Shown here: in pieces, positions 1-11,238 of the stretch
How the letters are laid out: every line of letters begins with the position of its first letter
Position numbering within the stretch: the first letter of the stretch is position 1
Source of the DNA: Entonaema liquescens
Taxonomy: Eukaryota > Ascomycota > Sordariomycetes > Xylariales > Xylariaceae
NCBI GenBank assembly: GCA_902805475.1
Contig: CADCSX010000002.1
Location: 2,790,001 to 2,854,000 of the forward strand
Direction of reading: 5' to 3'
Length of the DNA: 64,000 nucleotides
Notes under the pieces: generated by a model
What the model saw: the letters and a program-made list of their open reading frames with translations, nothing else
Databases searched by the model: none
What the model was told of the DNA's origin: nothing
Position numbers and translations under genes: made by a program

Positions 1-691
1 TCAGAGCGTGCCAACCCTCTGGTGTTCTTGATAATCTAGTGTTTGCCTAACCCGGTATTCACCATTTTGCTGTGCTATTTGATGATAAATGCATATCATT
101 TAGTTGTAGAATCATGTGACGACTCTCGCAATATTTAATACTGATCAGTGACCTTCATAGGTCTACATTATTCCTGTCCACCAGAGATCTCTTCCCCGTG
201 TTCTATTCTCTACCTATACACTTGGGACCATAAAGCCTTTAGTTAATGCTCATCCAGTCTCAAGTGCAAGCGTCAGGCAATCTTAGAGAATTGCGTCCAT
301 ACAGAATCATAGAGTATCCGGCGGAGCATGATTGTGGATATGGTTTTCGCAATTCAATGGTGTAATAAGAGGTACCTATGGGACTGCGAATCTCGAGTCA
401 AGAAAGACCGCATGGAGTCGCTTGAATGACTGTAACTACAATAATGATTGCGCATTTAGTATGGATCTATGTCGCTGGATACCTATGTATACATATTTGA
501 ATACCTTCGCTGCTACTTTTAGATGGAACATTTCTAACCATCCGTAACCCCTTAAATCGATCAACTCCCCTTCCACACCCGGCAGCTCGATAACCCCCCC
601 TTTAGTACCATTGACCTCACCAACATACCATCACCCCCGAGCCTTCTACAGAGTCCCATTTTGCATCCGCGCCATCTATCTAACAGGCACC
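1..691. other. Intergenic, window left edge
   Basis: No supported gene. A 71-codon ORF at 332-547 has no recognisable domain and unremarkable composition, so I treat it as chance. The last 100 bases before 692 are C-rich (runs of C around 595 and 630), like a fungal promoter or 5' leader for the small ORF that follows. Confidence 0.5.
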
Positions 692-958
692 ATGTGCTTT
701 ATGGGGCCTCAAATCGAATTCTGGTACGGCTGCGATCACCGGACCAAAGTCTTCGTGAAAGTCGACTGCGACAAGCCGGACACGAGTACAGAAAAATGCA
801 GAAACCCCCAATTCCTTCATAATGAGCCTGCCGATCTGATTACCCATTACGGCAATTGCCCTGATTGCGAGAAGGAAGGAAGGCCAGTACGAGCGGATCG
901 ACCGGCTTGGATCGACTGGGTTAAACAGGTCATGGGCGGGTTGTATGATAAGATGTAG
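692..958 (+). CDS. Small Cys-rich hypothetical protein
   Basis: I do not recognise this gene. It would encode 88 residues starting MCFMGP. It has a spaced set of cysteines and histidines (a Cys-Asp-His near residue 14, single cysteines near 25 and 36, and CPDC near 56-59), which could form a small zinc-ribbon-like fold. Short single-exon proteins with this kind of Cys pattern are common in filamentous ascomycetes, but I cannot name a family. An in-frame ATG at 611 would add 27 residues; I chose 692 because the protein becomes compact there and the upstream part reads like untranslated leader. An antisense ORF covers 680-1000 and is taken as a shadow. Expression is unproven. Confidence 0.45.
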   Translation: MCFMGPQIEFWYGCDHRTKVFVKVDCDKPDTSTEKCRNPQFLHNEPADLITHYGNCPDCEKEGRPVRADRPAWIDWVKQVMGGLYDKM

Positions 959-1550
959 TTGGATTCTGCGATGAGGCGTATTCCCTACCTCCCTAAACAT
1001 ATCATACGATGCATGCCTTCTTGAGATGCCTATACGACAGATAGGTACTATCTACCTAGTCCGCCTATTGCCTTAGGGCATCATTCGTAATGGTTTCGGT
1101 TTGCTAGAAGCTGAAGCTGAGTCTCGTATATGAATTTAACATAAATACATATCCTTTACGTTTCCGTGCAGTACAGTGGCATACGCTTTAGTTGCCCAAG
1201 GTTAGCTTTAGTTAGCTATTGCTCAATGTGAACCTATCCCAAAGTTTACAAAGTTAGAAGTAATGGAAGGCTTGAAAATTAATAGGCGACGACGTTAAAA
1301 TGTTAACTTTGACTTTATCTTCTGCGTTAGAGAGTTATATAAGTGAATCTAGAGTATAATTTAACCAATTTCCGTCCGCCCCCAGTCTATGAAGTATGAT
1401 AGAATAGCCATTCCTCTCTAAGTGATAGAAACGACGGAGAAACTCCCGTTCGCTAGATAGACATTAGTTTTAACAAAGTTTTCTCTTGCCCAATAAATAA
1501 AGAACGAACTCCTCGCTTCATGATTCCGCCATGAAAAAAGAGAATATCAT
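959..1550. other. Intergenic spacer
   Basis: AT-rich spacer between the small plus-strand ORF and the 3' end of the minus-strand ankyrin gene, so the two genes converge here. No ORF, RNA gene or repeat was recognised. Confidence 0.5.
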
Positions 1551-4500
1551 CTAATTGGATCCAAGTTCCCATGACAGTTGATCCGAGTCTAAAGATGGTT
1601 TATAATGTGAGTGACTCTTTGGATGCTTTTCTGCATGTTGTCGTATCAACTCGGCCACAACCAAGTGGTTGTGTTCTTCTGCCAGTTTAATCGCTCCATC
1701 AAAACCAGTTCGCCCCATGACACCACTAATACCCCCGATATTTAAGAGAAGGTAGACTAATTCAAGCCTTCCGTATTGTGCCGCCAAATCGAGTGTATAG
1801 AGCTTGTCCTCTCCAGTGCACGTATTGACAACAGCTCCTTCATATAGCAACAAAAGCACCACTTCTATGTTGCCCTGACAAACAGCCCACTGCAAGGCTG
1901 TAAAGCCAAAAACTGAATCTCCGGGCGCATTAACGTCAGCGCCATTATCGATCAAGAATTGTATAAGATTGACTCTCTGCGTTTCTTCGCCTGGTTTATT
2001 CCCCATGAAATCACATGCACTTTGGAGAGCTGTTTTCCCGAGTTCAGCTGCTTTCTGGTTAATGCTGGCGCCCCTTTTCAGTAGTATTTTAACTAATCCC
2101 TTATCACCTCGGTAGGCTGCGATTTGAATGAGACTGTGGTTAAAATGGGATTCGTCCTCCCATTCAACATATGCGTTGATATCCACGCAAAACTCTAGAA
2201 GCTTTAAAATCAACCAAGTCGGCCCTCTGTTATAAATCAAACATGATAGTGCACGGTTATTTCGGGTGTATACGCCATTTCTGAGAAGCAGTTCTATTAC
2301 TGCTATTCGTTCTTTTGACATTTTGGTTAGGTCTTTTCAATGAAACCACCTTTGTATATCTGAAGACAAGCTTCCAATAGGCTTCCCTCGGGATTCCTGG
2401 GGTCTTGCAAGTCGCGAGGGCCTAGTTTTGACAGAAACATCTTCATGAGTTGTAACAGAGAGCCATTTCCTTCATATTTACGAAGAAATGTGTACAAAAA
2501 ATCGAAAGCATTTGTATCGTCTGTTTTTTTCTTTAACGTAGCACCCTTGTTGACTAAGTATTCAATCATTTCGCAACGCGCCGGACTAGAGGACTGTCTG
2601 AGGTCTTTATAGGTATTTTGAAACTGACAGGCGACTGTTACCGAAATGACAGTCCGTCCTCCGGTGCCAGGAACCGGTGCATTGATGTCCGCTCCCGAAT
2701 CAAGTAGCCACACAACTGCTTCGTAGTTATTGAAACGTGCAGCTGTAGACAATGCGGCGGCGCCATATCTTTTCACATCGGCGTCATATTGACCAAGAGC
2801 TACCAAGCTGTCAATTCCTTCCTTCTGTACAGCAGCCTCCAGGACGTTCGAATCTATAATTTGCCCTGAGCCAAGAATTAACTTCAAGATTGTCTCAAAG
2901 TTCTCGTCATGGCCATGAACATCCAGCTCTAAGACTAGATAATAGAGGGGACAGCTAGTATGGTAAAAGTGTCGATGTACGCCCCAACTCTTCCATGAAC
3001 TAAATTCCGGATCTACACCGAATTCAAGAAGTCCCCGGACGACGCCGAGATCGATACGCACGTTGTTTGCATCAAGGTCTCTTCGTTTCACAAACTGCTC
3101 GAGGAGAACCAACTCTAAAAACAAATCCCTCTCGGAAGCAGACATTCCTGGATGCGTAATCAAGTATTCACGGAGAGAATTCACGTCGTGAATTGAATTC
3201 ATATCGCATCGCATGGAGGTGCATATCTTTTGTCGACAAAAGCGTCCTGTAGCATTGGCGCTATATGGAGCGAGCTCTAAGAATAGACTTTCGTTGTAGT
3301 ATAATATTCTCTCTAGGATTGTGGGAAGCCATCCTTGGGGGACTCCATGAAAATAAGTGGTCGAATCGTATATCCACGGCAAGTCGACATTCGCACCATG
3401 GTCCATAAATGATTTCAAGATCAGACGTTGTGGCTCATTCTCATGATTAAATTTGACTGCACTTGATTGTTTGTCTCTGACTTCCTCGAGGGAATCCGGC
3501 AAGTCTAGATAGTCCGATTTCATGGAAGTGCGAACTTCGCCCTTTACTAGGGCAGACAGAAATCTCTGAAAGATAGATCCTCCTGGAATATCGCGATTCA
3601 CGTCACATGCTCCTAGCAGTAACTTTACGCATTCTATATTGCCAACAGCCGCGGCTTCAATAATAACGAGCATATACCTGTGTCCTTCATCGTCATCAGC
3701 ACGAATGCCCATGTTGAGCAAATCCTGGATGACCCCAAGAGCATTAATTGAGGCAGCCATGGAGAGATACAACACCCCTTTAGGACGAATCCAACTCGGG
3801 TATCGGGACCCAGCCCTCATCAGTGAAGTGAAGGTATCATGGTAGCTGGATCTACCGGCACAACGTATTAATTGCTCCCAGACGATCCTGGAACAAGGGA
3901 GATCTCGTTGGAATAACCGAGTTACTATTCCTTGCGGTATTTTTTTGGACAGAAGTTGAACGGCTTCAGTATATTGGTCTTTATGGCTAGACTCCTGGGA
4001 ATGAACAGAATTAGAAATAAAATACACGACTTTGGCTAGGAGGTAATAAACTTCGACATCTGGTGGGAATGCCAAGGAGGATGAGATAATGCCGAAGAAG
4101 GTCAGCTTGGTGGAAGGAAATGCCGTTTTCCAGAGCTCAAACGAATCTATCCCAAGCCTGGTATCTATGAGGGTTCTCAAAGAGTCAAGGTGTAATGGGA
4201 AGTTCATGTTGTTTTCATATTGTGCAACTAGGGTCGCTAATGTATCCATAAGTCAATATCTAAGGATATAATAGGACGAAGAGTTCTAGATACATACTAA
4301 GCACTTTAAAGTTAAATTTGACCCACGGGATGCCACTCAGGGCATTTTCTATACGTTCTATCATAGATGTTGGTAGGTCTGCGGCCGGGGATACAGATGG
4401 GGCTGTAGGTGAAGCGACTAAGAGTCGGGGGGAGGATGCTGCTAACTGTTGAGGACTCGTCGGTGGTGAAGGGGAAATTGGAGGTCCATCTGGTGACGGC

Positions 4501-5018
4501 GTCCTCAAAACAATATCCATTGGGAGCGTGGCGTCTCCATCTACCATTCATTAGGCCCATATATCTCACTATCATAGTTGCTGATGCTGGCTATTCAGGA
4601 TACCTTACTCACCTTGACCTGTTTCTGGCAAAGGCCCTGACCTTTTGGCCTCCTTTTTCACGTCCTTCCATAGAATCTTTCTATTCTTATGATAGACTAT
4701 AGTTGGTCGGCCTTTTCTGTTTATAAGGTAATTTCGGTATATTTTCGGCCAGTCGCCTTTCTTGAGCCTCTTGCTCAATTTGAGCTTATTCCTTAGTATT
4801 TTTTGAAACGCTTTTATGCTATTGATCTTAGTTAGCAACTTATCTAGCCAGGTATAACGAGGGTGATTAGATGGTACTGACTCGATTCTTGGAAAACCAT
4901 GGTCGGCCACCATAATCTCAAGCACTTCCTTGGCACCTTTATCTTCAGTCACGTAGAGATGCTCGATGGTAGATTTCTTCTGTAGCCAGATATCTCCTGT
5001 TGGAACCGTAGATGACAT
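1551..5018 (-). CDS. Clr5-domain / ankyrin-repeat protein (one apparent frame break)
   Basis: Assembled exons on the minus strand: 5018-4613, 4540-4298, 4236-1551 (introns 4612-4541 and 4297-4237, both phase-consistent, donors GTGAGT and GTATGT). About 1,110 residues if one base is restored at the A run (T run on plus) at 2334-2337. Residues 1-130 match the fungal Clr5 domain pattern: an early Trp followed by an IEHLY motif, then HGFPRI, then a basic W-K-rich stretch. A Ser/Pro-rich linker follows, then a long helical region with degenerate ankyrin repeats; clear repeats lie in the last 250 residues (for example DNGADVNAPGD and VLLLLYEGA). Fungal Clr5-ankyrin proteins are a large family of unknown function, sometimes near heterokaryon-incompatibility-like genes. 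Instead of a frame break, a 50-bp intron (2349-2300, donor GTGGTT, branch CTAAC) would also keep frame. I prefer the break because it retains SKERIAVIELLLRNG, a typical ankyrin helix. The start at 5018 was chosen over 5042 because MSSTVPT is a more usual N-terminus. Confidence 0.75.
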
Positions 5019-5885
5019 ATCTAGTGTCAATATTACTAACAAGGTAGGTGAAATGTGTTCTAGTGAGAGGAACTAATTCAGGATGTTTTAGGTAGCCAGT
5101 TAAGAGGCTGTGAGGCGAGCATGTAGTAGGGGAGAAAATAATAAATGAGATCGATGGGGGCTCTGGCTACATAGGCACATATGTAAGTTATTTGGGGGTA
5201 TCTCAATCTGCATGTATTAGAAGTAGTACAGGATGTATATAGTATACATGTATTAGATAAATTGTGTGAGCAGGTACGTAAACGCATACGGTCCGCTGTC
5301 TATTGAATTCAGCTGGTGCTATCGACAGTGCGGATTCGACTTATTCAAAATCTCCTCCCATAATCTCCTTCCGTAATCTCCCTGTATAACCTCTCTCCAT
5401 AATATCTTTCCGCCGCCTCTTTCCATAATCTCCCTTCGCCACATGTCTTGCATATTCCGCGTGTTACATATCATACTACATTTAATTTAGTTGAATAACT
5501 TGTTTAACAAAATAACTGGATGGCATTAACTACACTAAATCCGTGCTGGCGTCTAGGAACCTAAGGGAGTAATCTTCTTCGTTTCTTCCAAATTCTCCTC
5601 CATAATCTCTTCCATAATATCTTCCATAACCTCCTCTATGACCTCTTCCATAATCTCTCCTCCAAATTCTCCCCCCATCCAGATTCTCTCTCTTCTTTAG
5701 CTTCAGCTTCCACAATCTCTGCTCTACGATTCGTAAGTACCTAGATACCCATTTCCAACGTCCCTCTATAGCCATGAAAAACATAAAGCATCCCGTTCGC
5801 TGTAAGGTTCAAAGGTATGCTTTCAACTTGGTTTCCATTCTTCTATCCTAGGTACTTACTAGAATTACTATTGGTTTCGTTTATA
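5019..5885. other. Intergenic spacer with degenerate repeat array
   Basis: Upstream region of the Clr5-ankyrin gene. It contains the TCCATAATCTCC array described separately and an 84-codon minus-strand ORF (5784-5530) that is mostly this array. No other gene is supported. Confidence 0.5.
5340..5690 (-). repeat. Degenerate GGAGATTATGGA-type array
   Basis: Two blocks (about 5345-5450 and 5585-5680) consist of imperfect 9-12 base units; on the minus strand the core is GGAGATTATGGA. In one minus-strand frame the second block reads as Gly/Tyr/Arg/Asp repeats (GYGRYYGRDYGG). The first block reads GDYGK before losing frame. The two blocks are separated by about 130 bases of ordinary AT-rich sequence. 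This may be a decayed repeat-coding gene or simply an expanded minisatellite; no start, signal peptide or intron supports a functional gene. Confidence 0.55.
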
Positions 5886-6092
5886 ATGGCGTTGTCAAAC
5901 GAGGAGATTATTGGAATTGTTTCCATACTCGTTACGTGCTCTATCGCAGGTCTCCACTACCTCACAAGATTCCTTCATCGTCGTAATTCTCAACCACGGC
6001 GAGAAAACTCGATGAATCCCGATGAGTTTCCTGAGCCGGTCGTGCCTAATCCTAGGACGTTCTACGCCATGGTAAGCGTACTAGGAAATTAA
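5886..6092 (+). CDS. Possible small single-pass membrane protein
   Basis: Not recognised. The ORF from the ATG at 5886 begins MALSNEEIIGIVSILVTCSI, a hydrophobic segment near the N-terminus followed by a basic stretch (HRRNSQPRR) and a Pro-rich tail; an in-frame ATG at 5817 would add another hydrophobic stretch. A good donor (GTAAGC) lies at 6072 and an acceptor CAG at 6183-6185. Splicing them keeps frame and would extend the product to a stop at 6264-6266 (89 residues). It may be a real tail-less membrane peptide, but nothing beyond composition supports it. Confidence 0.25.
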   Translation: MALSNEEIIGIVSILVTCSIAGLHYLTRFLHRRNSQPRRENSMNPDEFPEPVVPNPRTFYAMVSVLGN

Positions 6093-6093
6093 A

Positions 6094-6266
6094 GCTAACC
6101 CGCCGGTAGCTAATCTTTATTATCTACGGAAAGAGAGGCGTGAGAGTTCACACGTTCGAACTATCATCATTTCATACACTTCCAGGTCCTAACTTCTCGG
6201 ATCTCTCAGATGGTATTACACCTTAGGTACCTAGATACAATTGCGACTCGGCTAACCTGCCGGTAG
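6094..6266. repeat. Pair of 16-base direct repeats
   Basis: GCTAACCCGCCGGTAG at 6094-6109 and GCTAACCTGCCGGTAG at 6251-6266 differ at one base and lie 157 bases apart. Their function is unknown; they could be the scar of a small duplication. Confidence 0.5.
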
Positions 6267-6959
6267 GATCAGGATGGGAGTTTGTACCCAAGTCCAATTG
6301 GTCCCGCCCCAGGCCTGGCATGTTGGAAGATGTCTAGGTGCTTACCTACAGCGTCGATCGAGGCTGAGTCCAAGCCTCCAATGTCATCATACCATTTCCC
6401 CCAATGCAGTTCCTGAAGCCTTTCTTTTTCCTTTGACTATTCAAACCCGCTGTTCAGCCCCTCCCCCTCTCCCACGCTGCTTCTCTCAGCCCCTTATCTG
6501 CCTTAGGGCAAAAAAAAACCCTCTTCTCTCGGGCAGCAGGCTACCCCAAAAGGAAGCAAATATTCCCCTTTCTTTGCATTTGTGTGTTTTTCAGGGCTTA
6601 GATCATGTAAATGCATACTCTTAAGTATCTATCATCTAAGGTAGATGAATAAGCAATTGCTTAATAGATATTACTATACTGGGAGAGGACATCACTGTTA
6701 ACCCTTTTATATATTTCATTATCAAAGTTCAAATAGACAGTCAATAGAAGCATCTTGATCGTCGAATGTATAACTTTTTCTAACAAAAGTATGAAGCACA
6801 TACTGTATTTCACCCAAAGCATTGCATTATGCATTTTATACATCGCTTGAATTATATCCTAATTTGTCAGAAGAGCCAAGGCTTCCGCTCTCTGATAACT
6901 GTATCATTATGTCGGTAGCTACTCAACCCAACAACCCACCTACTTAACACCTAACCCCT
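6267..6959. other. Intergenic spacer
   Basis: Downstream region of EFL1. A pyrimidine-rich stretch (6350-6600) gives a 116-codon ORF of low complexity that I do not believe. The rest is AT-rich with no recognised feature. Confidence 0.5.
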
Positions 6960-9900
6960 TTACCTCTTAAGAGTCTTCTGCTTCTCAGCCGCGACCCTTT
7001 CACCTCTACCCTCAACAAGCAGGCCCTTTCTCCTCCTCACGCCGTCCATATACCTCTTCGCCACATTCTCCCTATCAGCAAGCTCACCCAGATCCTCGAG
7101 ATCGTCTTCCGTGAAAGGCTGCCAGAACGGGTCCTCATCGACCAGGACATCGAAGCCCTGGAAGATGAGTTGCGGCTGCGCGGCGCCCGACGTGCGCTTG
7201 CGCATCTCCTCCGCGAACCCGAAGGATTCCGCCACGGGGATCGTCGACTGGATGGTGAAGAACGGCGTGCCTTCTTTCATCTGTTCTGAGAGAACGCGAC
7301 CGCGACGTCGCGTGATGACATCGTATACGCGTCCTAGGACCTCGGCTATGGCTTGCGTTAGTATATCGCCTGAATGAGAAGGAATAGAAGGACTTACTGC
7401 TTGCCTGAATCTCGCATGAGTACATAGCGAGCATAAGGCGTGGCGACCAATCCAAGAAGCCCTGACGAATAGACTGCTGTACCGTCTTAATAACCTCACC
7501 CGTAAGCCGGCCGAGACGATCTCGTGCCGATGCCTCCTCATCCGTTGGAGCGACGGTCACATCTTCGATTATAACAGCTACACCTTGTACTGGTTCGTTA
7601 CATAAAGGACCTTGGTTCATGGCCAGTTGGAACGCATATGTAACCTTGTCGCAAAGATGCGAGGCCTTAAGTGACTCGTCTGCCTTCGGGCTGCTGTCAT
7701 CCTCTTGTTTTTCCGGGGCGAATACCTTAGGGAAATGACTGTCTTTGGTTGCGTCAATCAGTAGGTTTGGACCTGTTCGCTTCGGTCCGAAGGCTGTTAT
7801 CTTGTCAATGACACCGTTCCACCCTTCGCGTCCTTTACCACTCTCTAGACTCGTTTGTAGTTGCTTCTTTAACTCATCGATAGATAACCCTTTTCCTTCG
7901 ACTAGGTCATCTGCCTCGATGTTCTGCTCTTCATCGACACCATTCCCTTGTCCAGATTCCTCGAGCGCATTTCGTTCTGAGTAGAGGCGTTTAATAGCCC
8001 CAGGGTTTTTGAGGAGGAACGCGGTGACGTCTTCAGGCAATGGACGTACTCGAACTGTGATGCTAACCTGTTTCGAACTTGTGACGCCAACAACAACACC
8101 ACGCCCTAGTTCCTTATTTGCAGGTGGTCGCATCTCCTCAGCGCGAACGATTGTCTCCCTGTATGGTACAATGGGAGCGCCGGCCTGGATATCGCACCTT
8201 GCAAATCTCTCTTTCAGATCCGTTAAGCACCGTTCTAGGTGCAGTTCACCGGCAGTAAGCAGGACGTGTTCTCCGCTTTCGAATTGCTCATACTCCGCAC
8301 ATGGGTCGCTCTTCACAAGTAACTTAAGACCTGCGATCATCTTATCTAGGTCAGCTGGATTCACCGGTTCGAGTGCAACTCGCACGATAGGTTTCCCGGC
8401 CATGTTGACACCTGCCAAATTGACGGAACCTTCCAACTGGCTACATAGAGTTCCCGATTTCAAGATATGTCCGTCAAGACCGCCAATACCGAAAACGACA
8501 CCAGCCGGGACAGAATCAAGCGACTCAAGGTTACGACCCATAAGCATGTATAGAGCCGTAACAGTTACCTTCTGAGGCTCAGGTGCTACATGGGGATGTG
8601 CGGGAGAGAACTTTGGTGGTAGAACGTAAAGTGAGTCGCCAACGGATAGAGTACCGGAATATATCCGTGCAAACCCTATTAAGTGCTCTGGGTCGATCTT
8701 TTCTCCTCCTCGGGCGCGAAGTCGTTAAAATTTGCACTATCAAGCGCTGTGGTGAGATCCTCCACTCCGTTGCTTTCTGCCGCCTGGGCACGAGCGAATT
8801 CCGCCCTCTTCTTCCTCGCCAGTTCCCTGGCTTCTTCGGCGCTGAGCTGATTAGTTCGCCTCTTATTCTCCGGAAGCTCGCTTTCGGGTATAGAGACCAT
8901 TTTGCTGACATATGCAACCACGGGGTCCGATTTCGACGTCTTGAAATGCACCATCGCATCTTTGACTGCTGGGTCGATGTGAGATGAGCCGGGGGAGTCT
9001 TCCAATAACTCGGGCAACCGTTCAGCCTGGGCCACTTTCGGAGATGGAAGAGACTCAACCACAGACACCAAAAGAGCCGTTGATAGCGGTAACCACGATG
9101 AGAAAACGGTTGTGAGTAGTAATCTAGGATCTCGTGACTTTGCAATATGGGGCGCTATTGTGATATTCAATGATTTTGTTATCTTTTCAAGCAGAGCGGG
9201 GTCTCTGTATGATGGTTAGCATATAATTTACCCAGCCAAAACTTACAAGTCAAGATTGCCTGACATATAGTGTATGATGTAGGGTGGATGGATCTTGATG
9301 ATAACGAGAGTAAAATATGAGATCAAATGGATGGTATATAAAATGAAGAAAGAAAATAGACTTACCCCTTTCCATGATCTCCACCTATAGTTGCTTGGTA
9401 TACAGCCCAAACTTGCTCAAGTACGAGTTGGACAAACATAGGCTTTAAATTGCGGCCCTTGAGATGTTTTCGTCCGAGAACTTTCTTGGTCTTTGGGTCT
9501 AAGTAGAAATCACCCCATAAGACTTTTTCCATAATACTTCGTTTAATGCCAAGCTTCTTCTCATATAAACTGGCGAATTGTCGCACGGTGAAAGCCCAGC
9601 CATCAATAGCGCTGCTAAATATGACATTGTTCTTCTCAGGGGCGAAATATAGCTCTTCATCGTCTCGTTCCTCGAATTGCAGGTCACCTGCCTCGCTCTC
9701 GATATCTCCGAGTTTTGCCTCCCTTGCTGCGGCTGCAGCAACTTTCTCGTCCATTCGTTCTCGCCAATTCAGATCCTCTTCCATTCGTTCCCCCTGAAAG
9801 AAGCTTCCTAAAACCGCATTGACCTGTTCTAGAAGCTTGCTAAGGTGGATATAAGCCTCACCAGGCGTCATCTTCAGCTCTGTGACTAGTCGATCTATCT

Positions 9901-10426
9901 TGTTGAAAACCAAAAGAGGTTTTAACTTCTCTGTCCACGCTTGGCGGAGAACTGTGACTGTTTGACTACAAACGCCTTCGACAGCGTCAACCAGCACGAC
10001 GGCACCATCACATAATCTTGACGCGGTTGATACTTCGCTGCTGAAATCGATGTGTCCAGGTGAATCTATTAGGTTGATTAAGTATTCTTTGGGTACGGGT
10101 GTAGCATCCGGAGCTGGTCTTCGGAGCATAGAGAAGTAAAGAGAAATTGCAGAAGATTCCATAGTGATACCCCGAATCTGCTCATCTGGCCGTGAGTCAA
10201 GATACCGGATCTTGCCGGCAAGCTTTGGTGAAATGATACCATTTGTGGCTAGGAGGGCATCTGTTAAAGACGTCTTGCCATGATCGACATGAGCCAGAAT
10301 ACAGATCTAAGAGGTATTAGTATAAGTGAGCGCTCGTTGAAGAGGAAGGACTGGTATGAGTACGTTTCTTATGTCGTCTGCATTATGCTGCAGGGTAGCT
10401 AATTTCTCAGGAGTGACTATAGGCAT
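6960..10426 (-). CDS. RIA1: Ribosome assembly GTPase EFL1 (Ria1)
   Basis: EF-2-like GTPase that, with the SBDS/Sdo1 protein, releases Tif6/eIF6 from late cytoplasmic pre-60S subunits (family knowledge). Exons: 10426-10364, 10306-9366, 9204-7398, 7345-6960; introns 10363-10307, 9365-9205 and 7397-7346. GTPase motifs are clear: AHVDHGKTSLTDAL (P-loop), GITMESSAISL (switch I), DSPGHIDFSSEV (G3) and NKIDR (G4). Further marks are the EFL1-type insert rich in Arg/Glu/Ala, domain II (IGFARIYSGTLSVGD) and the C-terminal end VLGRVYDVITRRRG...TPFFTIQSTIPVAESFGFAEEMR. The frame breaks once, at the A4 run (plus-strand T4) 8699-8702, between FAPEEE and IDPEHLIGFAR. One added A gives 1,065 residues, the usual length. 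The 161-bp intron contains a second GTAAGT that I regard as a decoy. It is divergent from eIF3L across an 812-bp spacer. The identification is secure; the break looks like an assembly indel. Confidence 0.93.
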
Positions 10427-11238
10427 TTTGACGATGTTGAGGCTTCAAGATGAGAGGATATGGAGTTAATTAAGTCGATACCGAAGATCATCGACGTGAA
10501 CTGATGTATTTTGCTGCAAATAAATAATTGGTTACGACTGGCACATTGATGAGACTGGAAAAAGTATTTATATCCTTTAACCGGTGAACTACATATGAGT
10601 TAGATTCAAGGAACTTTGGAGGCAATGACTTTGAATAAGGTACCTATCTCTATGTAAAAGCACGGTATCCACAATATCTGACTGGTTCGACTTTACTAAT
10701 TCTAAGATTATAGTAGTTTTTGTTGTGGGGTTTTTGTAACGTAGTCACTATGAATCATAATTTGTATATGCCTTAATTTTAGTATCTCAGGTACAGTTCA
10801 TCTTTTTTTTTTTTTTTTTTTTTTCGGCATGTACCTAATGCCGCATTATACTATGACGTTTCATTAGGTAACCTTCCATTCGCATTTCTCCCTTCTACGA
10901 ACTACCTAAGATTTCCTTTGCTGATAGCGGGGCAAAGAATATCGATAAGAAATAAAGCTTCAATTGCCCCGCGGCCCCGCCAAATTTTCGATTCTGCAGG
11001 TGCTTTGACGCATTGACGCAGTGACGCAGAAGAATTGAGAAAGGAGGGGCAACTTGCGCAAGGGCCACATTGAGAAGCCCTAATCCGCCAAAACTTCGGG
11101 GATGTTTTTTGCGAGTTAATCCTTCTCCAGATCTTTTCAATACAACAAGGGCCAAAAAATTGCGACAAGCCCCTCCACGGCTACGATCCCCACGATACCA
11201 TTCGCGACATCGTCCTTGTGCCACACCACATTTCCACG
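10427..11238. promoter_or_regulatory. Divergent EFL1 / eIF3L promoter region
   Basis: 812 bases between two divergent translation-related genes. It holds a 22-base poly-T tract at 10803-10824 and AT-rich DNA on the EFL1 side. On the eIF3L side (10900-11238) it is more GC-rich, with overlapping antisense ORFs of 88-109 codons that look like noise. No specific factor site was identified. Confidence 0.5.
10803..10824. repeat. Poly-T tract (one of several)
   Basis: 22 T. Similar tracts of 14-22 bases lie at 13233-13248, 13744-13763, 17867-17882, 36953-36974, 60685-60702 and, as poly-A, 53568-53581. All are intergenic. Confidence 0.95.

Noticed and set aside
332..547. 71-codon plus-strand ORF
   Set aside because: No domain, no splice or start context, composition like the surrounding spacer.
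680..1000. 106-codon minus-strand ORF
   Set aside because: Antisense of the small Cys-rich ORF, with no features of its own.
4312..4702. ORFs of 87-97 codons on both strands around the second ankyrin-gene exon
   Set aside because: Shadows; the exon in the third frame fits the splice phases and the Clr5-ankyrin protein.
8009..9797. Plus-strand ORFs up to 188 codons over EFL1
   Set aside because: Antisense shadows of a strongly conserved gene.
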